Origin: Flavobacterium sp. 9AF
Lineage (GTDB): Bacteria > Bacteroidota > Bacteroidia > Flavobacteriales > Flavobacteriaceae
Assembly: GCF_902506265.1 (NCBI RefSeq)
Contig: NZ_LR733556.1
Span: forward strand, 1,607,971-1,671,970
DNA: 64,000 nt
Reading direction: 5' to 3'
The notes beneath the pieces are model-generated. The model did no database searches. It saw nothing but the letters and a program-made list of their open reading frames with translations, and was not told the origin of the DNA. The translations under genes were made by a program, and so were the position numbers. Every line of letters starts with the position of its first letter. Positions within the stretch are counted from its first letter, which is position 1. Positions 1 through 7,539 of the stretch are shown here, piece after piece.

Positions 1-31
1 GGTTTATAACGCTTTAACCAAATGACTTATA

Positions 32-1699
32 ATGCTTAGTAAAAAAAACAGTTTTTTCTTAATTATTGTACTTACAAGCCTTTTTATGAATGGGCAAAAA
101 GATTATAATACTAAAATTGATTATTATGTATCGCATTTTCAATATGACTCCGCTTATTATTTTACTCAAAAAGGAATCAAAGAAAATAAAGAAGACAGCC
201 AACTAAAAGCGAATTATTATATTCGATATGCCAAAATATTAAAATCACTTTCTAAAGCAGATAGTTGTTTTTATTTTTTAGACAAAGCTGAAAATTATTA
301 TAAAAAAGAAAAAGACACTAATGAAATATTTCATATTTTAACCCTTAGGTCTGAAATTTCAAGATATTTAGTAAAGCAAAATTTAGCCAATAGTTATATC
401 TACAATGCTGAAAAATTATTTAAAAAGAATACTAATTTGCAATACAAATATTACTTCTTAAATAGAAGAATGGCTATCCTTGCAGAGTATTACAATACGA
501 CACCAGATTCTCTTAATAAAGTCAAAGAAATTGGAAAAATAATTCTTGAAAACGCAGCTGAAATTAAAGACAAAGCTATAATTGTTTATACTTTAAATGA
601 AATTGGCTATTTAGATTTTAATAGAAATCCTGAAAATGCTTTACCTTATTTTCTAAAAGCCTATAAAGTTGCAAAAGAATATGATATAAAAATTGCTTTT
701 ATAGACGTTTGTATTAATCTGGGAAGATTCTATCAACAGAAAAAAATAGATATTAATTCCGCTTCAAAATATTATCAAGAAGCAGTAAATCAAGCTAAAA
801 TTATAAATAATTTATGGCAAATTCAACAATGTTATAATGAATTAAAAAACATTAATACGTTAGATAACAACTTTAAAGAAGCAATGCTTTATGGTGATTC
901 ATTAAATGAAATCAATCAAAAAATTTCATTATATTCTAGTAATAAAAAATATGAAATTTTAGAAAATAAAATTATTATTGATTTAAAAGAAAAACAATTA
1001 AAAACAACTAAGAAAAACATTTATTATTTATTTACGGTTTTATTCATCTCTCTTTTAGGCTTTTTTATCCTTATCTTTTACAGTAAAAAAATTCAGCAAA
1101 AAAACAAATTACTTGAAAAATTATCAGAAGAAAATCAATTTCTAATTAGTGAAACCAATCATCGAGTAAACAATAATTTACAGTTGATTACTTTATTAAT
1201 AGCCGACACTTTAAGAAAAAAACAAAATGAAGAAAATAAAAACGATTTTATTCGAATTTTGTCAAAAATTGAGACAATAGCTTCTCTTCACAGACATTTG
1301 TATAAAAATAAAAACAAGAACGAAATAGCTTTAAATGAATACCTCTTTGAAATTAAAAATAACTTTAACGACATTGCTAAAGACAAGAATATAAATATAG
1401 ATTTTGTTATTGATGATTTAAAAATCCATTCAGATGATGCTATGTATCTAGGATTATTGATAACCGAATTAATCATTAACTCAATAAAATATGCATTTAT
1501 AGAAAATCAAGAGAAGAAAATTACTGTAAACATAAAAAAAGAGCTTCAAAGTCTTCATTTTGATTATAAAGACAACGGTAAAACAAGTATTAATAAAGAA
1601 ATACATCCAAAATTAATTCATCAACTTTGTTTACAATTAGAGGTGGAATATACGATCGACACTTCTAATGGATTTCAACTTTCATTTTTAAAAAAATAA
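32..1699 (+). CDS. TPR-containing sensor histidine kinase (HisKA_2 type)
   Basis: Sensor kinase of a two-component pair with the LytTR regulator that follows after 15 bp. The 555-aa product has an N-terminal signal peptide (about residues 1-21), a long helical TPR-like sensor region (about 30-320), one membrane helix (about 329-351), then a cytoplasmic kinase core. The phospho-acceptor segment NHRVNNNLQ, with His377, is typical of the HisKA_2 family that pairs with LytTR or similar regulators in Bacteroidota. An N-box (ELIINSIKYAF, about 479-489) and a DNG motif are visible, but the glycine-rich G2 box normally found near the C-terminus is not obvious, so the ATPase domain looks shortened. 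The TPR part probably senses a periplasmic protein or ligand (inference). Only 31 bp of upstream sequence are in the window, so its promoter cannot be judged. Confidence 0.88.
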   Translation: MLSKKNSFFLIIVLTSLFMNGQKDYNTKIDYYVSHFQYDSAYYFTQKGIKENKEDSQLKANYYIRYAKILKSLSKADSCFYFLDKAENYYKKEKDTNEIFHILTLRSEISRYLVKQNLANSYIYNAEKLFKKNTNLQYKYYFLNRRMAILAEYYNTTPDSLNKVKEIGKIILENAAEIKDKAIIVYTLNEIGYLDFNRNPENALPYFLKAYKVAKEYDIKIAFIDVCINLGRFYQQKKIDINSASKYYQEAVNQAKIINNLWQIQQCYNELKNINTLDNNFKEAMLYGDSLNEINQKISLYSSNKKYEILENKIIIDLKEKQLKTTKKNIYYLFTVLFISLLGFFILIFYSKKIQQKNKLLEKLSEENQFLISETNHRVNNNLQLITLLIADTLRKKQNEENKNDFIRILSKIETIASLHRHLYKNKNKNEIALNEYLFEIKNNFNDIAKDKNINIDFVIDDLKIHSDDAMYLGLLITELIINSIKYAFIENQEKKITVNIKKELQSLHFDYKDNGKTSINKEIHPKLIHQLCLQLEVEYTIDTSNGFQLSFLKK

Positions 1700-1714
1700 A
1701 TATACCATCACTCT

Positions 1715-2365
1715 ATGCTTAAAATTCTAATTATAGAAGACCAAGTACTTATCGCCAATCATATTAAAGATATACTTGTTGAAAATAATTACACCAATAA
1801 TGATTTAGCTTACAAATTATCTCAGGCAACTTTAAAATTAAAAGATTTCAATCCCAATTTAATTTTATTAGACATTAATGTGGAAGGCAAGGATTCGGGT
1901 ATTATTTGGGCGCAAGAAAATTTAAACGATCAAAAAGTGATTTTTATTACGGGCCAAACGGAAATAGAAACCATAAAAAAAGCATTAGCCTCTAAACCTA
2001 TTGCTTATTTAACCAAACCTATCAAACCAATAGACTTAATTGCAGCTATTGAATTAGCTATTGAACAATCTAAACTAAACCATATTTCCATAAGAGAAGG
2101 TTATAATGAAATTAAATTAGCTATAGAAGACATTCTCTTTCTCAAAAGTGACAAAAATTATATTGATATACAAACCACATCAAAAATTATTACTTTGCGT
2201 AATTCTTTAGACAATTTTCATGAAGAATTAGACAAAAATCAATTCTTAAGAGTACATCGTTCTTACATTGTAAACAAAAATAAGATAACCAGCAAAAGCA
2301 ATAATTTTATAAAAATTAATCAATTTGAAATACCTATTTCAAGGACATTTTCGTTCAAATTATAA
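1715..2365 (+). CDS. LytTR-family response regulator
   Basis: DNA-binding response regulator, 216 aa. Receiver domain at about residues 1-120, with acidic pocket E8/D9, phospho-acceptor D53 in LILLDIN, a conserved Thr in FITGQT and a Lys in LTKPIKP. A LytTR DNA-binding domain fills about 125-216 and shows the typical FLRVHRSYIVN segment. It sits 15 bp after the kinase gene and almost certainly shares its transcript. The gene immediately downstream starts with a promoter carrying a 26-bp motif that recurs before two further paralogues; regulation of that set by this protein is inference from position and from the fact that LytTR proteins bind short repeats just upstream of promoters. The family assignment is firm; the target set is not proven. 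Confidence 0.92.
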   Translation: MLKILIIEDQVLIANHIKDILVENNYTNNDLAYKLSQATLKLKDFNPNLILLDINVEGKDSGIIWAQENLNDQKVIFITGQTEIETIKKALASKPIAYLTKPIKPIDLIAAIELAIEQSKLNHISIREGYNEIKLAIEDILFLKSDKNYIDIQTTSKIITLRNSLDNFHEELDKNQFLRVHRSYIVNKNKITSKSNNFIKINQFEIPISRTFSFKL

Positions 2366-2370
2366 CTTTT

Positions 2371-2396
2371 ATATACAAACTTTTACCATTCGTCCC
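2371..2396 (+). promoter_or_regulatory. Candidate LytTR-type operator, copy 1
   Basis: A 26-bp motif beginning ATATACAAACTT and ending CCATTCGTCCC, with a loose 11-bp repeat inside. Copies at 3991-4016 and 7456-7481 differ by only a few bases. In all three the motif ends exactly 29 bp before a TAnnTTTG-like -7 box. Copy 1 is the most informative because the surrounding sequence differs from the other two. Binding by the neighbouring LytTR regulator is inference. Confidence 0.6.
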
Positions 2397-2425
2397 ATGA
2401 AAAGAAAAAGAATAGTTATTTGATT

Positions 2426-2433
2426 TACTTTTG
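2426..2433 (+). promoter_or_regulatory. -7 promoter element TACTTTTG
   Basis: Matches the Bacteroidota -7 consensus TAnnTTTG, 24 bp before the ATG of the first LamG gene. No TTG is present at the usual -33 distance, consistent with activator dependence. The TTG ending this box happens to be in frame with the gene and should not be taken as its start codon. Confidence 0.6.
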
Positions 2434-2457
2434 TATCCTAACTCTAAATCACTCTTT

Positions 2458-3819
2458 ATGAAACAAAAATACTTTTTAACTTTCTTACTCTCTTTTGGTT
2501 TTATTCTAATTTTTGGACAAAACAATGCGATTAATTTAACTGGAAATAATGGGTTTTTTTTTTCTGGCCCAAATGGAACTACTAATTATGCATTAAACGC
2601 AACTAATTTTACTGTAGAATATGATTTCTATTTAAACGCTCCTGCTAATCAAAATGCAAGATTTTCTTCTGCTGCAGCGGGTTATTCTTTTGTTCCAAAG
2701 CCTATCGATTTTTATATCGATGGTGCTGGAAATTCTATCTTAAGACTTGGAGATGGTACCAATACCGAAACCATTTCTGGAACACCTTCGTTTTCCGTTG
2801 GACAATGGTATCATGTGGCATTTGCCGTAAACAACACGGCAACAAAAAATATTAAAATGTATGTCAATGGGGTTCCTGTCGTAGATTATAATTTCACCAT
2901 ACTATTAGGAACTAACACTACTTCTTATGATTATATTGGTTTTGGAAGCGGGAGTTCAACTAACATGGATTGTAAATTTGATAATTTACGCATTTGGTCC
3001 AGTCTAAGAACAGATATTGAAATTGCGACTAATTACAATAGTTGTTTAAATAATAACGAACCCAACTTGGATTATTATTTTAATTTTGAAAGAAGCAACA
3101 ATGCTATAATTAAGAACCAAGTAATCAATCAAAGTTGTAAAATCGCTGTCGCTAGTTCAAGCGCAACCTATTCTACTGGAATAGGTTGTACCGTTCCTTA
3201 TGTTCACGCACCCATAACCGTAACTGGTGATTATGCAGGTATTTATTATTATGTGGATGATGTAAACGGCAAACCTCATTATAAAACTGATGATTTCGAC
3301 TGTAACTGTATATTAGCAGAAAGCCTTTGCGATTTTGCGAATAGTAATAATAATAATGCTATCTATGAAATTTATTGGGATAACACCCAATGGGTTTTAG
3401 TTCCTGGAGATTGTGTTTGGCTCTTTACTTCTTGTGCAAATACTACGGACTTCGAGCCAAGTTTATTAGCTACTAATGCTAATGACACTCCCTTAGCTCC
3501 GTGTACTGGATGGGTTTTTGACTCAGCAACAGCAAGTGGTACTTTTACTTCAGATGATTGTCCAGCTTTAAGTAATATGAGTTTTAATAGCGAAGGCTTT
3601 ACGTTGTACCCAAATCCATCTAAAGGAATTTTCTTTATTTCGAGTACAGAAGCATTAAACCTAGAAATATTTGATTTATTAGGAAATAAAATTTTAGATC
3701 AAAAAATGGATACTCCAACCACTTCTTTTGATGTATCTAAAAATGCGAAAGGAGTTTACATATTAAAAGTGACAGATAAAAAAAGAAATACTAACTTTCG
3801 AAGAATCATAAAAGAATAA
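2458..3819 (+). CDS. Secreted LamG-domain protein with T9SS sorting domain
   Basis: Predicted 453-aa secreted or surface protein. The start chosen is the ATG at 2458, which gives a clean signal peptide (MKQKYFLTFLLSFGFILIFG then Q); an in-frame TTG at 2431 lies inside the promoter box. Residues about 20-200 form a concanavalin-like LamG domain (pattern AVNNTATKNIKMYVNG, then KFDNLRIWSS). Residues about 260-370 are a cysteine-rich region with around ten Cys that the two paralogues downstream lack. The last 75 residues (YPNPSKG, LEIFDLLGNKI, GVYILKV) are a type A T9SS sorting domain, which targets the protein through the type IX pathway. That domain is nearly identical to the one of the next gene, suggesting recent duplication or conversion. 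Ligand unknown. Confidence 0.85.
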   Translation: MKQKYFLTFLLSFGFILIFGQNNAINLTGNNGFFFSGPNGTTNYALNATNFTVEYDFYLNAPANQNARFSSAAAGYSFVPKPIDFYIDGAGNSILRLGDGTNTETISGTPSFSVGQWYHVAFAVNNTATKNIKMYVNGVPVVDYNFTILLGTNTTSYDYIGFGSGSSTNMDCKFDNLRIWSSLRTDIEIATNYNSCLNNNEPNLDYYFNFERSNNAIIKNQVINQSCKIAVASSSATYSTGIGCTVPYVHAPITVTGDYAGIYYYVDDVNGKPHYKTDDFDCNCILAESLCDFANSNNNNAIYEIYWDNTQWVLVPGDCVWLFTSCANTTDFEPSLLATNANDTPLAPCTGWVFDSATASGTFTSDDCPALSNMSFNSEGFTLYPNPSKGIFFISSTEALNLEIFDLLGNKILDQKMDTPTTSFDVSKNAKGVYILKVTDKKRNTNFRRIIKE

Positions 3820-3830
3820 GAGGTCCATTT

Positions 3831-3985
3831 AAAAAAAGACTGTCTAAAAAGGTGTCACTCTGAATGTATTTAACTCCGTTGAATCTTCAATTTCAGAATC
3901 TTAAAAATGTTGATTATTAGTTTAATTTAGAATCTGAAACAAGTTCCGATTGACAAAAATCATTGCTTTTTGGATAGCTTTTTTT
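3831..3985 (+). terminator. Terminator-like stem with a repeat-like insert in its loop
   Basis: An A-rich left arm (3831-3851, AAAAAAAGACTGTC then TAAAAAG) can pair with a right arm at 3966-3985 (CTTTTTGGATAG then T8). The roughly 110 bp between them contain a second imperfect inverted pair (TTTCAGAATC near 3891 against GAATCTGAAA near 3930) and text resembling an eroded dispersed repeat (GTGTCACTCTGAATG). The simplest reading is an ordinary terminator split by insertion of a repeat element. The stretch 3820-3990 holds no gene. Confidence 0.5.
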
Positions 3986-3990
3986 CATTC

Positions 3991-4016
3991 ATATACAAAC
4001 TTCTGCCATTCGTCCC
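3991..4016 (+). promoter_or_regulatory. Candidate LytTR-type operator, copy 2
   Basis: Second copy of the 26-bp motif, ATATACAAACTT through CCATTCGTCCC, ending 29 bp before the -7-like box at 4046-4053. The region from here to the ATG at 4076 is almost the same as that before the third paralogue, so copies 2 and 3 probably arose together by duplication and are not independent evidence. Confidence 0.58.
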
Positions 4017-4045
4017 TTTTAAAAGCCATCAATCCTTATAATATT

Positions 4046-4053
4046 TAATTTTA
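4046..4053 (+). promoter_or_regulatory. -7-like element TAATTTTA
   Basis: Seven of eight positions match TAnnTTTG; the final G is A. It lies 22 bp before the ATG at 4076 and 29 bp after the 26-bp motif. No -33 TTG at the usual place. Confidence 0.5.
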
Positions 4054-4075
4054 CATCATAAAAAAACACTATTCT

Positions 4076-7000
4076 ATGAAACAAAAATACTTTAAATTAT
4101 TATGTGTATTATTTTGCCTTTCGAATTCAATGATGGGGCAAAATAATGCTATCGACCTAGCAGGAACAAATAATTATGTGAGCCTCCCCAATACTTATTC
4201 ATTAAACAATTCAGGATTTACAATAGAATTTGATTTCTATATGCATTCCTTACAAAATTATAATGGTGGAGTATCTGCCACTACCAACACAGGCTTGCCA
4301 CAGCCTATAGATTTTTATGTTGATAGCACGGGTAAAGCCAAATATGTTTTTGGCGATGGTGTAAACTATGAAATTATCGATTTAATCACATTAAATGCAG
4401 GGCAATGGTATCATATTGCTATTGTTCTAGGTCAAGACGAAATAAGTGTATATATTGATGGTGGTTATATATCTTCTTTTTTCCCTAATAATTTTGGTTT
4501 AATACCTGAATATGGTATCGGGAATGTTAGAATTGGTGACCGTATGGATGGTGTGACCAATGCTAATGCTAAATTTGATAATGTTCGTATTTGGTCAGTA
4601 GCAAGAACAAATACCGAAATAGCCAATAATTTTAACACCTGCTTGACAGGTAATGAAGCTGGTTTAGAAGTTTATTATACCTTTGAAAGTATTTCAGGAA
4701 ATACCGTTATCGATCTTGCTACAGCTAATGGTAGTCAAGACGGAAACATTGTGGGTACTTTTTCAACTGCCTCAGGTGCTGGTTGTTCTCAAAGTATAAA
4801 TAACACCGCTTTACCTACCACGAATTATACCACTCAAGTATATACTGGAGACAATAAAACACTAGCTACTCTTCAAGTTACCGGAACCGATATAAAATGG
4901 TACGATGCCTTTACTTCAGGAAACATATTAGCCCCTAGTACAATACTAAATGATAATAGTATCTATTATGCATCACAAACAATTGGAGGTATAGAAAGCA
5001 ATCGCTTGCCAATAAGAGTAAAACGTATTTCTGACAACCAACAATATTTATGTGATGTAACCAATCCTACTGTTGCAGATTTATCAAGTACTCCTAGTAA
5101 TGATGCAACAGCGCAGTGGTTTAGTGTTTCAACGAATGGAACTCCATTAACTACTACTGATGTATTAAATAATCAAGACTATTACATACAACAAATTACA
5201 ACACCTTCTATAACAAATTTAGGAAATGGGTTTAGTGTACCCTGTGGTATAGCTATTCAACCCGACGGAAAAATACTTATCGCTGACTTTTTGAATAATT
5301 CAATTAAAAGAATGAATGCTGATGGTACTGGAGTTGTAACACTTAATTCTAGTTTTAATAAACCGCAAGGAGTAGCTGTTCAATCGGATGGAAAAATTAT
5401 TGTAGCAGATACCTATAATAATAGTATCAAAAGAATGAATGCTGATGGCACGAATGTGGTAGTACTAGGTTCTGGATTTGCTAGACCTCAAGGAATAGCA
5501 ATACAAGCAGATGGTAAAATTGTGATAGCTGACAATGAAAATAATGCTATTAAACGTATGAATAATGACGGTACGGGAATCGTAACGCTTGGAACTGGAT
5601 TTATGTTACCTTATGATGTAGCCATTCAATCGGACGGAAAAATTATTGTTTCCGATTATGGAAATTCTAGAATTAAACGTATGAATGAAGATGGTACTAA
5701 TATAGTAACTCTTAGTACAGCATTAAGTTCGCCTATAGGCGTGGATGTTCAAGCTGACGGAAAAATTATTGTGACCAATTTAGGTACAAACGAAATAAGA
5801 AGAATGAATAGTGATGGAACCGGAATAGAAACATTAGCTTCTGGTCTTAATGGTCCTTTTGGTGTAACGGTTCAACCGGATGGTAAAATTGTATTTTCAG
5901 ATTCAAATAATAATTTGATAAAAAGAATAACGGAAGCCACTATTACAAATAGAGTTCCTGTTGTGGTTAAAAACTTGACCGCTACAATTTCTAATGTAAA
6001 TGGTGTAAGTACATGTGGTGCCGAAGACGGAACGGCTACTTTAATACCAACTGCTGGTGTACCGGTTTATGCTTACCAATGGTCAGACAATGGTACAGCT
6101 GCTGCTCGTAATGATTTAAAGGCTATAACTTATACTGGTACTATTCAGTATTTAAATGGCTGTATTGCTACTGCAACAATTACAATAGATGATGCACCAT
6201 TTACAAGTCCTACGGTAACATCACCAGTAGTTTATAATCAAAATGATACTGCAGTACCTTTAACAGCAACCTCAGGAAGTGATGACTTACTTTGGTACAC
6301 TTCTGCTACGGGAGGAATAGGTGATAATAATGCACCAACGCCTAGCACAAGTACTGTGGGCAGTACTTCTTATTTTGTTTCAAGTACTTCTATTTACGGA
6401 TGTGAAAGTGAAAGAACAGAAATTGTAGTTCAAGTAGGCCCTTTACAACCTGCTAATTATCTTACATTTAAAGGGGATAATGACTACATAGAATTAACTC
6501 ATTTTGAAAAACCAAATGTATTTACCATTGAAGCATGGGTAAAGACCAATTATGATTATAACAACACAATTATTTCATGGTCAAAAAACTCTAATGATAC
6601 GAGCCATACCAAATTGCGTGTAGATGATGGAGATGTAGATTTTTACATTTATGACTATGTAAACGATATTAATAATACCATTTCTTCTTCTATAAGTATT
6701 AATACTAATTGGCATCATATAGCAGTAGTTAAAAATGCGAATGCAACCAACAATTTAGAAATTTATATTGATGGGGTTTTAGGTGTAACTGGTACTGCAA
6801 ATATCAATATTACGTCAGATAATTTATTTATTGGAGGAAGATCCTATAATAATTTAACCCCTTCTGAATTATATGGAGGAGGATTAGATGAATTACGTAT
6901 TTGGAATATTGCTAGAACTGTTACAGAAATTAATGCTTCTAAAGATTGTGAGTTAATAGGAAATGAAAGTGGATTATTAGCTTATTACAAATTCAATCAA

Positions 7001-7408
7001 GGTAATGATAGCGCAGATAATACAACTGTTACTACATTATTGAATGAAGTTTCTGGAGGATCAAATGGTACATTACAAAATTTCACTTTAAGTGGTTCAC
7101 TTTCTAATTGGTTAGCTGGATCTGCAGTGGCTTCTGGAATCACTTGCGCAAGCTTATCTAATACTAATTTTAATAATTCTGAAGATTTCTTAATATATCC
7201 AAATCCATCTTCAGGTATCTTCAATTTACACTTAAAACAAGCTGCAACAATTGAAGTTTTTGATTTATTAGGAAATAAAATTTTAGAACAAAAAGTGGAT
7301 ACGCCAACAACTTCTTTTGATGTATCTAAAAATGCGAAAGGAATTTATATCCTAAAAGTGACGGGTAAAAACGGAAACACTACCTTTAAAAGAATCATAA
7401 AAGAATAA
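4076..7408 (+). CDS. Secreted LamG / six-bladed propeller / LamG protein with T9SS domain
   Basis: 1110-aa multidomain exported protein. Order: signal peptide (MKQKYFKLLCVLFCLSNS, about 1-22), first LamG domain (about 23-235), two Ig-like segments (about 240-380), six tandem 41-aa repeats (383-628) with core IQxDGKIxxAD-N5-IKRMNxDG, an Ig/PKD-like spacer (about 635-790), a second LamG domain (about 795-1020), and a type A T9SS sorting domain (about 1040-1110). Six NHL-like repeats with no indels indicate a complete six-bladed beta-propeller. LamG domains usually bind carbohydrate or protein, so an adhesin or glycan-binding surface protein is plausible, but no catalytic motif is visible and function is unknown. 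Co-regulation with its two paralogues is suggested by the shared upstream motif. Confidence 0.85.
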   Translation: MKQKYFKLLCVLFCLSNSMMGQNNAIDLAGTNNYVSLPNTYSLNNSGFTIEFDFYMHSLQNYNGGVSATTNTGLPQPIDFYVDSTGKAKYVFGDGVNYEIIDLITLNAGQWYHIAIVLGQDEISVYIDGGYISSFFPNNFGLIPEYGIGNVRIGDRMDGVTNANAKFDNVRIWSVARTNTEIANNFNTCLTGNEAGLEVYYTFESISGNTVIDLATANGSQDGNIVGTFSTASGAGCSQSINNTALPTTNYTTQVYTGDNKTLATLQVTGTDIKWYDAFTSGNILAPSTILNDNSIYYASQTIGGIESNRLPIRVKRISDNQQYLCDVTNPTVADLSSTPSNDATAQWFSVSTNGTPLTTTDVLNNQDYYIQQITTPSITNLGNGFSVPCGIAIQPDGKILIADFLNNSIKRMNADGTGVVTLNSSFNKPQGVAVQSDGKIIVADTYNNSIKRMNADGTNVVVLGSGFARPQGIAIQADGKIVIADNENNAIKRMNNDGTGIVTLGTGFMLPYDVAIQSDGKIIVSDYGNSRIKRMNEDGTNIVTLSTALSSPIGVDVQADGKIIVTNLGTNEIRRMNSDGTGIETLASGLNGPFGVTVQPDGKIVFSDSNNNLIKRITEATITNRVPVVVKNLTATISNVNGVSTCGAEDGTATLIPTAGVPVYAYQWSDNGTAAARNDLKAITYTGTIQYLNGCIATATITIDDAPFTSPTVTSPVVYNQNDTAVPLTATSGSDDLLWYTSATGGIGDNNAPTPSTSTVGSTSYFVSSTSIYGCESERTEIVVQVGPLQPANYLTFKGDNDYIELTHFEKPNVFTIEAWVKTNYDYNNTIISWSKNSNDTSHTKLRVDDGDVDFYIYDYVNDINNTISSSISINTNWHHIAVVKNANATNNLEIYIDGVLGVTGTANINITSDNLFIGGRSYNNLTPSELYGGGLDELRIWNIARTVTEINASKDCELIGNESGLLAYYKFNQGNDSADNTTVTTLLNEVSGGSNGTLQNFTLSGSLSNWLAGSAVASGITCASLSNTNFNNSEDFLIYPNPSSGIFNLHLKQAATIEVFDLLGNKILEQKVDTPTTSFDVSKNAKGIYILKVTGKNGNTTFKRIIKE
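5222..5959 (+). repeat. Six in-frame 123-bp coding repeats (propeller blades)
   Basis: Units begin at 5222, 5345, 5468, 5591, 5714 and 5837, spaced exactly 123 bp. Each encodes one 41-residue blade. Copies have diverged in third positions but show no insertions or deletions. The same array occurs at 8671-9408 in the next gene. Confidence 0.9.
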
Positions 7409-7420
7409 GAAATCTATTAA

Positions 7421-7450
7421 AAAAAGACTTGTGAAAATCAAGTCTTTTTT
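7421..7450 (+). terminator. Intrinsic terminator after second LamG gene
   Basis: Stem GACTTG (7426-7431) with CAAGTC (7439-7444), flanked by an A run on the left and six T on the right. Confidence 0.85.
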
Positions 7451-7455
7451 CATTC

Positions 7456-7481
7456 ATATACAAACTTCTGCGATTCGTCCC
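7456..7481 (+). promoter_or_regulatory. Candidate LytTR-type operator, copy 3
   Basis: Third copy of the 26-bp motif (ATATACAAACTT through CGATTCGTCCC), again ending 29 bp before the -7-like box TAATTTTA at 7511-7518. Its right end is one arm of a perfect 28-bp palindrome (7472-7499, arm GATTCGTCCCTTTT). In copy 2 the matching second arm has decayed. Confidence 0.58.
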
Positions 7482-7510
7482 TTTTAAAAGGGACGAATCC
7501 TTATAATATT

Positions 7511-7518
7511 TAATTTTA
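7511..7518 (+). promoter_or_regulatory. -7-like element TAATTTTA
   Basis: Same sequence and spacing as the box at 4046, 21 bp before the ATG of the third LamG gene. Seven of eight positions match TAnnTTTG. Confidence 0.5.
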
Positions 7519-7539
7519 CATCATAAAAAATACTATCCA

